DNA of 38,912 nucleotides from positions 1-38,912 of the forward strand of contig SVPG01000019.1 of assembly GCA_015065975.1 (NCBI GenBank). Reading direction: 5' to 3'. Positions 23,666 through 32,017 of this stretch are shown piece after piece. Origin of the DNA: Oscillospiraceae bacterium (GTDB taxonomy: Bacteria > Bacillota > Clostridia > Oscillospirales > Acutalibacteraceae). A program made the translations under genes and the position numbers. The notes below the pieces were generated by a model that ran no database searches, had not been told where the DNA came from, and saw nothing but the letters and a program-made list of their open reading frames with translations. How positions within the stretch are numbered: the first letter of the stretch is position 1; the number at the start of each line of letters is the position of its first letter.

Positions 23666-25711
23666 ATGGGTTTGATGAATCTTCAGGCATCCGAAAATTA
23701 TATCAACCGTGAGCTTTCATGGCTTGAGTTCAATCACCGTGTGCTTCTTCAGGCTCTTTCGGGCGACAACCCCGTTTTCGAGCGTATGAAGTTTCTCTCA
23801 ATCGTAATATCGAATCTTGACGAGTTCTTCATGATAAGGGTCGCGGGACTGCGCCACCTTGTCAACACGGGTTCCGACAAGGCTGACCCTGCAGGTCTCA
23901 CCCCGAAGCAGCAGCTCTCGGCAATTTCAAAACGCGCTCACAAGCTTATGGATACCGAATATGCCGTTTACCGCTCGGTGCTTGCCGAGCTCAATCTTCG
24001 CGGTATATCCATCATCGGTGCGTCCGATCTCAGCGAGGAGCAGCTCGCCTTCTGCGGTGATTATTTCGACCAGACTCTTTATCCGCTCATAACCCCGATC
24101 GCCGTGGCACGCGATGCACATTTCCCGCTTATCCCCGGCCGATCGCTCAATCTCGGCGTGCTCGCTTCCGCAAAGGACGGCAAACCGAATCTGTTCATAG
24201 TGCCCGTTCCGTCGGGTGTTGCCCGTCTCGTGGCTCTTCCCTGCGAAAGCGGTCATGTTTTCATTCCCGTTGAGGAGATCGTCCGCCTGCGTCTTTCCAC
24301 CCTCTTCCCCAACGCAGTATCGCTCACCTCGGCCTTCTTCCGCATAACAAGAAACGGCGATCTTTCTCTCGACGACGATGCCGTTGACCTTCTGCGCGCG
24401 GTCAAGAAATCCCTGCGTCAGAGACAGAAGGGCGAGGTCGTAAGGCTCGAGATAAGCGCCGACGCTCCCGACAAGCTGATCGACCGTCTGCGCAAGCATA
24501 TGTCGATTCAGGGCAAGGATGTCTATCGCATCGACGGTCCTATAAACCTCAACTTCCTCACAAAACAGCTCTATGATATCGAGGGCAACGAGGACGCTCA
24601 GTACAGACCGTTTGAGCAGAACATTCCCGACTGTCTCCAAAAGGACGAGAGCATATTCGACACGATAGACAGAGGAGATATCCTTCTCTATCACCCGTTT
24701 GACTCCTTTGCACCCGTCGTCCGCATGCTTTCCGAAGCAGCTGACGACCCCGATGTAATGAGCATAAAGATCACGCTTTATCGCGTATCGCACAACAGCC
24801 CCATCGTCGAAGCTCTCGAGCGTGCGGCGAGAAACGGAAAACAGGTTTTCGTTCTTATCGAAGCACGTGCCCGATTTGACGAGGAGAACAACATCGAATT
24901 CGGCGAGGAGCTTTCGAAATCGGGAGCCACCGTCATATACGGTCTGCCGAAGCTCAAGACCCATTCAAAAATCGCACTCATTCTGCGCCGTGAACGCGGC
25001 ACCGTCAAGAAATATCTCCATCTCGGCACGGGCAACTACAACGATGTCACGGCAAAGCTCTATACCGACTATTCGCTGCTCACCGCAAATCAGCAGCTCG
25101 GCTCCGACGCTGTCGAGTTCTTCAACTCGGTGACGGGCGGTCTTCCCCGTCCCCAGCTTACAGGTCTCACGATGGCCCCCTACGAGCTTCGCAGAAGATT
25201 CGTCAACGAGCTCAAGATGGAGCGCCGCATGGTAAAGCAGGGCGGCGAGGGCTATGTCTTTGCAAAGATGAATTCGCTCACCGACCCCGGAATCATCAAG
25301 GAGCTCTACAAGACCTCGCAGGCTGGCGTAAAGATAAAGCTTATCGTCAGAGGCATATGCTGTCTGCGCCCCGGCGTCCCCGGAATCAGCGAGAATATCG
25401 AGGTCTGCTCCATTGTCGGACGTTTCCTCGAGCACAGCAGAGTCTACTGTTTCGGCAAGGGCGAGCGTCAGAGGATATACCTCTCCTCCGCCGACTGGAT
25501 GACGAGAAATCTCGACAAGCGCGTCGAGCTCCTGTTCCCCGTTTTCGACAAGGAGTGTTCTGCGCGCATACTGTCTCACCTCGAGCTTTACTGGGACGAC
25601 ACCGCAAAGGGCAGACGTCTTTCCTCCGACGGAAAGTATCACCCGAACGAGTCGTCCGACGAATATATCAACGCTCAGGAAGAGCTTATACCCTATCCTG
25701 CCGACAATTGA
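23666..25711 (+). CDS. ppk1: Polyphosphate kinase 1
   Basis: PPK1 reversibly polymerises the terminal phosphate of ATP into polyphosphate at the membrane. The 681-residue protein has normal length. It starts with YINRELSWLEFNHRV, followed by NLDEFFMIRVAGL, both diagnostic of the PPK N-terminal domain. It carries His433 in KLKTHSK, matching the autophosphorylated His435 of E. coli, and HLGTGNYN, an ATP-binding loop of the PLD-like catalytic domain. The C-terminal domain has SSADWMTRNLDKRVELLFPV. A GGAAAGG site lies just before the first ATG; a second ATG 3 codons later has better spacing. It sits between popT and rnfD-like on the same strand. Confidence 0.95.
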   Translation: MGLMNLQASENYINRELSWLEFNHRVLLQALSGDNPVFERMKFLSIVISNLDEFFMIRVAGLRHLVNTGSDKADPAGLTPKQQLSAISKRAHKLMDTEYAVYRSVLAELNLRGISIIGASDLSEEQLAFCGDYFDQTLYPLITPIAVARDAHFPLIPGRSLNLGVLASAKDGKPNLFIVPVPSGVARLVALPCESGHVFIPVEEIVRLRLSTLFPNAVSLTSAFFRITRNGDLSLDDDAVDLLRAVKKSLRQRQKGEVVRLEISADAPDKLIDRLRKHMSIQGKDVYRIDGPINLNFLTKQLYDIEGNEDAQYRPFEQNIPDCLQKDESIFDTIDRGDILLYHPFDSFAPVVRMLSEAADDPDVMSIKITLYRVSHNSPIVEALERAARNGKQVFVLIEARARFDEENNIEFGEELSKSGATVIYGLPKLKTHSKIALILRRERGTVKKYLHLGTGNYNDVTAKLYTDYSLLTANQQLGSDAVEFFNSVTGGLPRPQLTGLTMAPYELRRRFVNELKMERRMVKQGGEGYVFAKMNSLTDPGIIKELYKTSQAGVKIKLIVRGICCLRPGVPGISENIEVCSIVGRFLEHSRVYCFGKGERQRIYLSSADWMTRNLDKRVELLFPVFDKECSARILSHLELYWDDTAKGRRLSSDGKYHPNESSDEYINAQEELIPYPADN

Positions 25712-25745
25712 TATCGGCTTTTCTCGAAAGGTATGGTCAATCTAA

Positions 25746-26876
25746 ATGGATAATATCCAAACTAACGCTTCCGCACCTTTTTTCCGTCTGCACGAAACGT
25801 CGCAGAAGCTTATGCTAAACCGACTGATCGCGCTCTGGATTGTGCTTATCCCGTCTCTTTTCATATTCGGATTCAGAACCGTGATTCTTGCCGTCATGGG
25901 CGTTGCGGGGTCGGTCGTGACCGAGGTCATATGGCAGTTCATGAGCAAAAAGGCTCAGACCGTCAGCGATCTTTCCGCCGTTGTCACGGGTCTCGGCTGT
26001 GCCTGTCTCCTGCCTGCAAGCGCACCAGTCTGGATGCCGCTTGTATCCGCCGCATTCGGCACTGCCGCGGCAAAGCTTGCCTTCGGAGGACTTGGCAGAA
26101 GCCCCTTCAACGCAGCGGCCGTCGGCACCTGTTTTATATTTCTGATTTTCTGCGAGAACATCTCGCTCATGAACATAACCGCCTATTCCGATTACGAGCG
26201 CGAGATGTGGAGCCGTCTGCCGGACAAGCTTTTCTATTACGCTCCGACAGACGCATCTCTTCCCGTTATCGAGAACTTCCCCTTTGAAAACACACCGTTT
26301 TTCGAAGCTCTCGATGTCCCGTCGCAGCTTCGCGCAGGAATGGATCCCCGTCTCACCTTCGGCGAGCTTTTTGTCGGCGGATTTCCCGGCGCTCTCGGTG
26401 CCGTCTGCGCAGTCGCAATAATCGTTGCCGCCGCATGGCTCGTTATCAGACGCGGTATCGCGTGGCGAGCCTCTCTGGGATTTGTTGCCGCATTGTGCGT
26501 TATGTCCCTTTTCTGGCGCTATGAGCACATTTTTCTTCCGATGTGTCCCGTTTACGACCTTCTCGCCTGCGGCTCTGTTTTTGTCGCAGTATTTCTTATA
26601 GGCGATCCCCTCACCGCACCGAAAATGCGCACGGGACAGGTCCTTTACGGCGCAGCGGCAGGCGTGCTCGCCATCATTTTCAGACGCATCGGCACAGTCG
26701 GCTGCAGCGACATTTTTGCAGTCATTCTGATAAATGTTGCCGCAAACCCGATCGACCGTCTTGTGTGGTACTGCCGCAGTCACGGAATCAGCTACACTGC
26801 GACCAAACGCAGAATAGCGGGCAGGATAAGAGAAAAATTCAGCAAGGAGGACGACGACGATGTCATTGCGGTATAA
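25746..26876 (+). CDS. RnfD-like membrane protein (Rnf/Nqr family)
   Basis: RnfD carries a covalently bound FMN in the ion-pumping Rnf complex. The 376-residue protein matches the family: DLSAVVTGLGCACLLP (75-90), KLAFGGLGRSPFNAAAVG (110-127) and ELFVGGFPGALG (207-218), with about nine membrane segments. The flavin-attachment site, usually SGATPL, reads FENTPFF; Thr183 is in the right place but the SGA context is lost. The ribosome site is weak (AAAGG 13 bases upstream), so translation may be coupled or low. Its 3' end overlaps the rnfE-like gene by 17 bases. Canonical Rnf operons hold C, D, G, E, A and B; here only D, E and A are seen. Confidence 0.85.
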   Translation: MDNIQTNASAPFFRLHETSQKLMLNRLIALWIVLIPSLFIFGFRTVILAVMGVAGSVVTEVIWQFMSKKAQTVSDLSAVVTGLGCACLLPASAPVWMPLVSAAFGTAAAKLAFGGLGRSPFNAAAVGTCFIFLIFCENISLMNITAYSDYEREMWSRLPDKLFYYAPTDASLPVIENFPFENTPFFEALDVPSQLRAGMDPRLTFGELFVGGFPGALGAVCAVAIIVAAAWLVIRRGIAWRASLGFVAALCVMSLFWRYEHIFLPMCPVYDLLACGSVFVAVFLIGDPLTAPKMRTGQVLYGAAAGVLAIIFRRIGTVGCSDIFAVILINVAANPIDRLVWYCRSHGISYTATKRRIAGRIREKFSKEDDDDVIAV

Positions 26877-27486
26877 CGAAAAGGCACGCCGCGCTGACGA
26901 GCGTCGCCGTGTCATCTTCTCCACGCTGAGATACAATCCCCTCGTCGCAGGCGCTGCAGGTGCCACGTGCATCGTCGGCTCATGCGTCAGCCTTTCAAAC
27001 GCACTCGTACTTATCGTGCTTCTTGCGGCTCTCCTTCCTCTGGTCGCTCTTGTGAGCTGCAGCGAGTCCGAACGGATAAAGCCCGTCATGCGGCCTGCTT
27101 TCTACTGCTTTATCACGGCTCTGACGGTTTTCCTTCTGTCTCTGCTTCTCGACAATGTGATCGCACCGGGCTGTGTCACGGCTCTCGGTATATATGCCCC
27201 TCTGCTCGCATTCGACGGTCTTGTTCTTTCGAGAACAGCACCCGACGCACCGATACTGACCGTGCGCGAATCGATGACCGAGGCTCTGACCGTTCTCGTA
27301 TGCGCTGCGGTCATCGCTATTCCCGTCGGTATCGTGAGGGAGCTGCTCGCAGAAGGCACGCTCTTCTCCGTTGTATACGATGCAAATTCTCCGTTCCGCA
27401 GACCTTTTTTCGGATTCTTCCTCTGTGCTTTTGTCCTTGCGGCATTTCGCGCGGCTGCTCAGCGGTTTATAAAGGAGGATGCTTGA
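26860..27486 (+). CDS. RnfE-like membrane protein (Rnf/Nqr family)
   Basis: This 208-residue protein has six membrane segments and the RnfE/NqrD landmarks: NPLVAGAAGATCIVG (26-40), in place of NPxxxxxLGLCPxLA, and ALGIYAPLLAFDGLVLSR (108-125), in place of LGIFIPLIVTNCAILGR. In known complexes each motif supplies a cysteine to a [2Fe-2S] cluster shared with RnfA. Here the second becomes Gly120, and the first is displaced by one position (Cys37). AAGGAGG lies 9 bases before the ATG, inside the end of the rnfD-like gene. It could equally be called a distant Rnf-Nqr family protein of unknown activity. Confidence 0.8.
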   Translation: MSLRYNEKARRADERRRVIFSTLRYNPLVAGAAGATCIVGSCVSLSNALVLIVLLAALLPLVALVSCSESERIKPVMRPAFYCFITALTVFLLSLLLDNVIAPGCVTALGIYAPLLAFDGLVLSRTAPDAPILTVRESMTEALTVLVCAAVIAIPVGIVRELLAEGTLFSVVYDANSPFRRPFFGFFLCAFVLAAFRAAAQRFIKEDA

Positions 27487-27487
27487 T

Positions 27488-28090
27488 ATGGGCGGTTTCT
27501 CCACATTTATGGCATATGCCATGTTTGCAGTCTTTGCACAGAACATCGTCATAACGTCGGCTGCGGGCGTAAACTCGGCGCTCGGTGCCGCCGCAAAACC
27601 GAAGAAGATACCTCTGACGGCTCTGTTTGTTTCAGTCTTCGCCATACTTGCGTCGCTTACCATGCTGCCGCTCAACATCTTCTTCTCGACAGAAACGTCA
27701 TATATGCCCGTGCACGGCGCTCTGCTCACACTGTTCATTCTTTTATGGTATCTGATAATCTCAAATATCGTGTCGAAGATCGAATTTCTGAGCGAGCATA
27801 TCGGCGAATATATCGCTCCCGCGGCTCTCAACGGTGCCGTTATCGGACTTCCCCTGCTTCTCAATTTCAACAATATGGGTTCGACCGCCATTGAGGTGCT
27901 CGGCGTCGGTTTCGGTGCAGGACTCGGTTTTGCTCTCGCCGCCGCGCTCGTTGCCGCAGGTCTGAGCTTCACCGACCGTGCAGGAGTCCCCAAAGCCTTC
28001 GGCGGCGCTCCGCTCATGCTCATTTATATCGGAGTGCTTTCCATGGGATTTTCCGTGTTTGACGGATACTTTGAACATTTTGCGATTTAA
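27488..28090 (+). CDS. RnfA-like membrane protein (Rnf/Nqr family)
   Basis: This 200-residue protein has six membrane segments and RnfA/NqrE-like layout: QNIVITSAAGVNSALG (18-33) for NNFVLxxxLGxCPFLG, IAPAALNGAVIG (109-120) for LPLITxNCAVxG, GVGFGAGLGFALAAALVAAGL, and a final FGGAPLMLIYIGVLSMGF. Both cluster cysteines are absent (Asn29 and Gly116). The ATG at 27488 sits 9 bases after AAAGGAGG; an ATG at 27479 touches that site and is less likely. The end of the rnfE-like gene overlaps the ribosome region, so the two are coupled. A strong terminator follows. Confidence 0.8.
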   Translation: MGGFSTFMAYAMFAVFAQNIVITSAAGVNSALGAAAKPKKIPLTALFVSVFAILASLTMLPLNIFFSTETSYMPVHGALLTLFILLWYLIISNIVSKIEFLSEHIGEYIAPAALNGAVIGLPLLLNFNNMGSTAIEVLGVGFGAGLGFALAAALVAAGLSFTDRAGVPKAFGGAPLMLIYIGVLSMGFSVFDGYFEHFAI

Positions 28091-28098
28091 CAGACATC

Positions 28099-28130
28099 AA
28101 AAAAACGCCCGAATATTCGGGCGTTTTTTT
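28099..28130. terminator. Bidirectional terminator after the rnfA-like and flotillin genes
   Basis: AAAAAAACGCCCGAA (about 28099-28113) pairs with TTCGGGCGTTTTTTT (28116-28130), and both flanks supply T-runs on either strand. It ends the plus-strand popT unit and the minus-strand flotillin operon. Confidence 0.95.
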
Positions 28131-28140
28131 GTTTCTTTAT

Positions 28141-29538
28141 TTACTGAGCAGAACTGTCGACGTCCTTTATCTGATCCTCGGTCTCGGTTCCGAGGAAGGA
28201 AGGAACCTTCATGCCTGCCATCTTGAAGGTATCGCTGAGGGGAGGTACAGCGCCGAGAAGTCCGGAAAGGAAACCTGCTGTGGAGGTCTTTCCGTCAGCA
28301 TTTGCGCCGCTGTCCCAGACAGTGACCTTATCGATCTTGACATTCTTGATAGCCTCGACCTGAGTCTTGACGAGCTCTTCGATCTTATCGGCAATGATGA
28401 GGTTGACAGCGTCTTCGGGGCTGCCGCCGGCTGCACTTACGATCTCTGCAAGACCTGCAGCCTGCTTGAGGAGGATAGCCTCGGTACCCTTAGCCTGAGC
28501 TTCCATTGTTGCGAAGATAGCGTCTGCTTCACCCTTCGCCTTACGTCTTGCGACCTCAGCTTCAGCCTCAGCCTCGATCTCCATGCGCTGCTTCTCGATC
28601 TTTGCCTTGACGATAACGTCAGCTTCCTGAGTTGCAAGCTCTCTTGCAGCACGGGACTCTTCAGCCTGCTTTTCAGCGATATAGGACTCCTCGAGAGCCT
28701 TTGCCTTTGCGATATTCTCAGCAGCGATTGCTCTTCTCTGAGCCTCTGCTTCTCTCTCACGTCTGGTAGCGTCGGACTGTGCGATGGCTGCTTTAGCCTC
28801 GTTTTCACCGTCAACAGCGGTTGCGTTTGCAGATGCAACGCTTATACGCTCGTCTCTCTGAGCGTTTGCCTGACCGATGGAACCCTCTCTGTTCTGCTCA
28901 GCGACCGAGCGCTTTGCATCGTTGATAGCTCTTGCGGCAGCTTCCTTACCGAGCGCCTCGATATAGCCCGACTCGTCGGTAATATCGGTTACGTTAACGT
29001 TGATGAGACGAAGACCGATCTTCTTGAGCTCACTTTCAACGTTGCGGCTGACAGCGTCGAGGAACTTATCTCTGTCGGTGTTGATCTCTTCGATCTCCAT
29101 GGTTGCGATGACGAGACGGAGCTGACCGAAGATGATATCCTTTGCGAGCTCCTGAATCTCTGCCATACGCAGACCGAGAAGTCTCTCTGCCGCGTTCTGC
29201 ATAACACCGGGCTCTGTGGAGATACCGACGGTAAATCTGGACGGAACGTCGATACGGATATTCTGTCTCGAAAGAGCGTTTGTCAGATCGACGTTGATGG
29301 ATATCGGAGTCAGGTCAAGATACTGGAAATCCTGAATGACAGGCCAGATGAATGCGGCGCCGCCGTGGAGGCACTTGGACGAAAGGCTTGCTCCGTCCTT
29401 GCCGCTGCCGACCTTACCGTAAATGACCATGATCTTGTCGGACGGGCATTTGCGGTATCTCGAAAGCACGACCATAAACATACCGAATACCAGGATCGCG
29501 ATTACAACAAGTGTGATTGTGATGCCGGAAGTTTCCAT
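28141..29538 (-). CDS. floT: Flotillin family membrane-scaffold protein
   Basis: Flotillins organise membrane microdomains and affect fluidity and secretion. The 465-residue protein has an N-terminal membrane segment (about 8-27), an SPFH/PHB domain (about 30-190, with RYRKCPSDKIMVIYG and VDVPSRF-like stretches), and a long Ala/Glu/Arg coiled coil (about 200-340) with the EAEAEV repeats typical of flotillins. A C-terminal oligomerisation segment follows. Length is close to B. subtilis FloT. It is preceded by an NfeD-like gene, the usual floTA partner, 16 bases away. Codon use is strongly biased, suggesting high expression. Confidence 0.93.
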   Translation of the reverse strand: METSGITITLVVIAILVFGMFMVVLSRYRKCPSDKIMVIYGKVGSGKDGASLSSKCLHGGAAFIWPVIQDFQYLDLTPISINVDLTNALSRQNIRIDVPSRFTVGISTEPGVMQNAAERLLGLRMAEIQELAKDIIFGQLRLVIATMEIEEINTDRDKFLDAVSRNVESELKKIGLRLINVNVTDITDESGYIEALGKEAAARAINDAKRSVAEQNREGSIGQANAQRDERISVASANATAVDGENEAKAAIAQSDATRREREAEAQRRAIAAENIAKAKALEESYIAEKQAEESRAARELATQEADVIVKAKIEKQRMEIEAEAEAEVARRKAKGEADAIFATMEAQAKGTEAILLKQAAGLAEIVSAAGGSPEDAVNLIIADKIEELVKTQVEAIKNVKIDKVTVWDSGANADGKTSTAGFLSGLLGAVPPLSDTFKMAGMKVPSFLGTETEDQIKDVDSSAQ

Positions 29539-29554
29539 AATGAATTTCTCCTTT

Positions 29555-30172
29555 TTATTTTATTTCGGGCTCGACGACAACGGTATTGTTGCCCGCAAGC
29601 CTTGTTACCCTGATTGCTTCACCGAAGAGCAGTGCTCTGTCGCTCTCTGTCACAGCCTCAAGCTCGACAAGACGCTCCTGAACGACGACGTTTACCTTGC
29701 CCTTGCCTTCGCCCTTCGCGGGTACGGTCATATAAACCTCGCCCGTTTTGCCGACTGCCGACGAAAAGTCAAGGGTTCCGCTCTGCTGTAGATTCATTGC
29801 GAATTTGAAGAAAAGCGCCACAAGAATAAGAGCCGCAAAACCCATAAGCAGCGCGGCGATTCCCGAGACAAGTCTGCTCGCTCCGAGCTGCAGAGCCGCA
29901 ATTCCCGACCAGCCGCCGACGGCGAAAAACGCGACCAGACCTCTCACCGTGAAAAGCCTCAGTCCGCTGACATCGACCGCGTCAGTGTGATCGACAGTAT
30001 CGTGTCCGAAAACTCCGTCGATACCGTTATCCGCATCGAAATCCACATCCGCGTCATCTCCGCCGATACCGAACAGAAGCAGCACCGTCTGGATAACAAG
30101 GATTACCGTCGAAGGCACCGCAACGATATAAAGCACTGCCTGCAGCGGATCGTTCATGAACCATTCCTTCAT
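29555..30172 (-). CDS. NfeD-like membrane protein (flotillin partner)
   Basis: This 205-residue protein resembles NfeD/YuaF proteins that accompany flotillins. It has a first membrane segment (about 10-30), an acidic Asp-rich loop, two more membrane segments (about 72-125) and a C-terminal OB-fold-like domain (about 135-205: GKTGEVYMTVPAKGEGKGKVNVVVQE) typical of NfeD. I start at the ATG at 30170-30172, with AAAGGAG 12 bases upstream; an in-frame ATG 5 codons on is also possible. The longer upstream frame overlaps the sua5 gene and is not used. Confidence 0.82.
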   Translation of the reverse strand: MKEWFMNDPLQAVLYIVAVPSTVILVIQTVLLLFGIGGDDADVDFDADNGIDGVFGHDTVDHTDAVDVSGLRLFTVRGLVAFFAVGGWSGIAALQLGASRLVSGIAALLMGFAALILVALFFKFAMNLQQSGTLDFSSAVGKTGEVYMTVPAKGEGKGKVNVVVQERLVELEAVTESDRALLFGEAIRVTRLAGNNTVVVEPEIK

Positions 30173-30197
30173 TATTTTTCTGCACTCCTTTCGTACA

Positions 30198-31226
30198 TTA
30201 CAGTTCAATCTTTCTGAATGCCGCAGCCCTGATAAGACGGTTATACACCGCGAGCGATGTTCCGTCCTTTTTCGGACATCTGGCATAAACAGTCTTTGCT
30301 CCCTTTTCGTCGAGCTCACGCAGAGCCGAAAAGACCCTTCTGCACTGAGCCTGCGGATCGTTCTCCGCTCCGAATTCTATATAGGGTATACCGCCGAGCC
30401 GCTCGCCCTCGCCGTCATAGCACAGAGCAAAAACGTCCTGCGGTCCTCTCTCCTCCACATATTTTTTATATGCCGGAAAGTCGCTGTCTATAAGTGTTAT
30501 CCTCGCATCGGGCGAATAATGCTTGTGCTTCATTCCGGGTGACATTACCTCGCCCACAGCTTCCATATCGGAAAGGATATTGTCATCTATCCTGCACGCG
30601 CCGCAAACCTGCGCGATCATTTCGGGCGAGATTCCGCCCGGACGCAGAAGAACGGGCTCGTCACCGTCGGCCGCATACACAACGGTCGATTCCACACCGA
30701 CAGTACATTCACCGCCGTCGACGATGGCATCGATCTTTCCGTTCATGTCGTCGAACACGTGCTTTGCCGTCGTTGGACTCGGTCTGCCCGAGCTGTTTGC
30801 CGACGGTGCTGCAAGCGGGACACCCGCTGCGGCGATTATTTTCCTTGCCCACTCGTTCTCGGGAAGCCTTATTCCGACGGTCGAAAGACCGCAGGTGACC
30901 TCACTCGCTATTATGTCCTTTTTCGGCATAATAATGGTCAGAGGTCCAGGCCAGAACGCATCTGCGAGCTTTTTCGCCACGGGGGTAAAATTTTTTGTCA
31001 GCCCGTACACCTGTTCGACATCGGATATATGTACTATCAGGGGATTGTCCTGAGGACGTCCCTTTGCCTCAAATATTTTCCGCACGGCGCTGCCGTCAAG
31101 CGCATTCGCCGCAAGACCGTAAACAGTCTCGGTCGGAATGGCCGCAAGCCCGCCGTTTCTGAGTATCTCTCCCGCTCGGGCGATATCCGTCTCGGAGCAC
31201 GAGAGCATCAATGTCTCTTTATTCAA
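30198..31226 (-). CDS. tsaC: L-threonylcarbamoyladenylate synthase (Sua5/TsaC type)
   Basis: This enzyme makes threonylcarbamoyl-AMP from threonine, bicarbonate and ATP for the universal t6A37 tRNA modification. The 342-residue protein has the YrdC domain (about 10-200: PTETVYGLAANA, FEAKGRPQDNPLIVH, SANSSGRPSPTTA) and the Sua5 C-terminal domain, linked by SPGMKHKHYSP, so it is the long Sua5 form. The start is TTG, with AAAGGA 11 bases upstream, and it overlaps the stop codon of the SseB-like gene (TTGA), so the two are coupled. An in-frame ATG 6 codons later is a possible alternative. Confidence 0.93.
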   Translation of the reverse strand: MNKETLMLSCSETDIARAGEILRNGGLAAIPTETVYGLAANALDGSAVRKIFEAKGRPQDNPLIVHISDVEQVYGLTKNFTPVAKKLADAFWPGPLTIIMPKKDIIASEVTCGLSTVGIRLPENEWARKIIAAAGVPLAAPSANSSGRPSPTTAKHVFDDMNGKIDAIVDGGECTVGVESTVVYAADGDEPVLLRPGGISPEMIAQVCGACRIDDNILSDMEAVGEVMSPGMKHKHYSPDARITLIDSDFPAYKKYVEERGPQDVFALCYDGEGERLGGIPYIEFGAENDPQAQCRRVFSALRELDEKGAKTVYARCPKKDGTSLAVYNRLIRAAAFRKIEL

Positions 31227-32014
31227 ACCTCGTCAGTTCCTTTATCCTTTTCGTAAAAGGGTTCTATCTTTTCAAGAAGAGCTCCCACAAGAGGAGATTC
31301 GGGAGGAAGAAAACTTATCGGTATCCCGCCGCTCAGTCCGTGCGACGCGGACAGTATTCCTCTGCACACCTCTTCACGGTCCTCTTCATCTGTTATCGGT
31401 ATGATAAGCCAGCTCTTCTCCTCGCCCGTTTCCATCATCGTGACATAAGCTCTGTCGACGCATGGCGTTTGCGAAAGATAATCGGTTATAGCATCGAGCA
31501 TCTTCGGCGGATACTGAGCAGGGGAACCCAGCTTTATCCTTGTACCCTTTTCGAGAGTTTTCTTTTTCAGGACGACCTGCTTCTCCCACGGTTTCTCGTT
31601 CCAGAATTTTTCGAGCAGATCCCTCGGCAGAAGAAGCGACTGTCCGAAAGCGTCGAGCACAACTCCGCCCGCTTCACGGTTGAAGGCAAGCAGCTTTGTG
31701 CATATGCTCTCGAAATTCATCTTGAGCGACGGTGCATTGCCGCCTTTGAGAAGCTCCTCCTCGTCGGTGAACGCGGGAATCATCTTCATGCCCTGTGCAT
31801 TCTTCAGCATGGCGAGATTGAGCTTTGTGGTGTTCTTCACCATCAGCTCATCACCAGGCATCAGTTCGTCCTCGTCAACATTGGTCGCAACGCTGACATT
31901 TATGCTCGCGGGAATGAGCAGATTCGCCTCCCTGAGCATAAGGAGCAGTCCGAGCAGATTCTTTGCCTTCGACTGCCTTATTTTCAATATCTCATCTTTT
32001 ATATTATCGTTCAT
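31223..32014 (-). CDS. SseB-like protein
   Basis: This 263-residue soluble protein resembles SseB-family proteins (enhanced serine sensitivity), with an N-terminal domain (about 20-145: IPASINVSVATN, MKMIPAFTDEEEL) and a C-terminal domain (about 150-250: KLGSPAQYPPKMLDAITDYL, DRAYVTMMETGEEKSWLIIP). The molecular role of SseB is not known. The ATG is 3 bases after the prfA stop codon, so it is translationally coupled to prfA. Confidence 0.78.
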   Translation of the reverse strand: MNDNIKDEILKIRQSKAKNLLGLLLMLREANLLIPASINVSVATNVDEDELMPGDELMVKNTTKLNLAMLKNAQGMKMIPAFTDEEELLKGGNAPSLKMNFESICTKLLAFNREAGGVVLDAFGQSLLLPRDLLEKFWNEKPWEKQVVLKKKTLEKGTRIKLGSPAQYPPKMLDAITDYLSQTPCVDRAYVTMMETGEEKSWLIIPITDEEDREEVCRGILSASHGLSGGIPISFLPPESPLVGALLEKIEPFYEKDKGTDEV

Positions 32015-32017
32015 AGA

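Noticed and set aside
23927-24964. 345-residue open frame on the minus strand
   Set aside because: Antisense to ppk1; the plus-strand PPK motifs settle the coding strand.
25815-27089. 424-residue open frame on the minus strand
   Set aside because: Antisense to the rnfD/rnfE-like genes, Arg/Glu/Lys-rich without motifs; the plus-strand frames match the Rnf family.
28129-29613. 494-residue open frame on the plus strand
   Set aside because: It is antisense to flotillin and is a by-product of the biased codon use there (long Cys/Ser/Leu runs).
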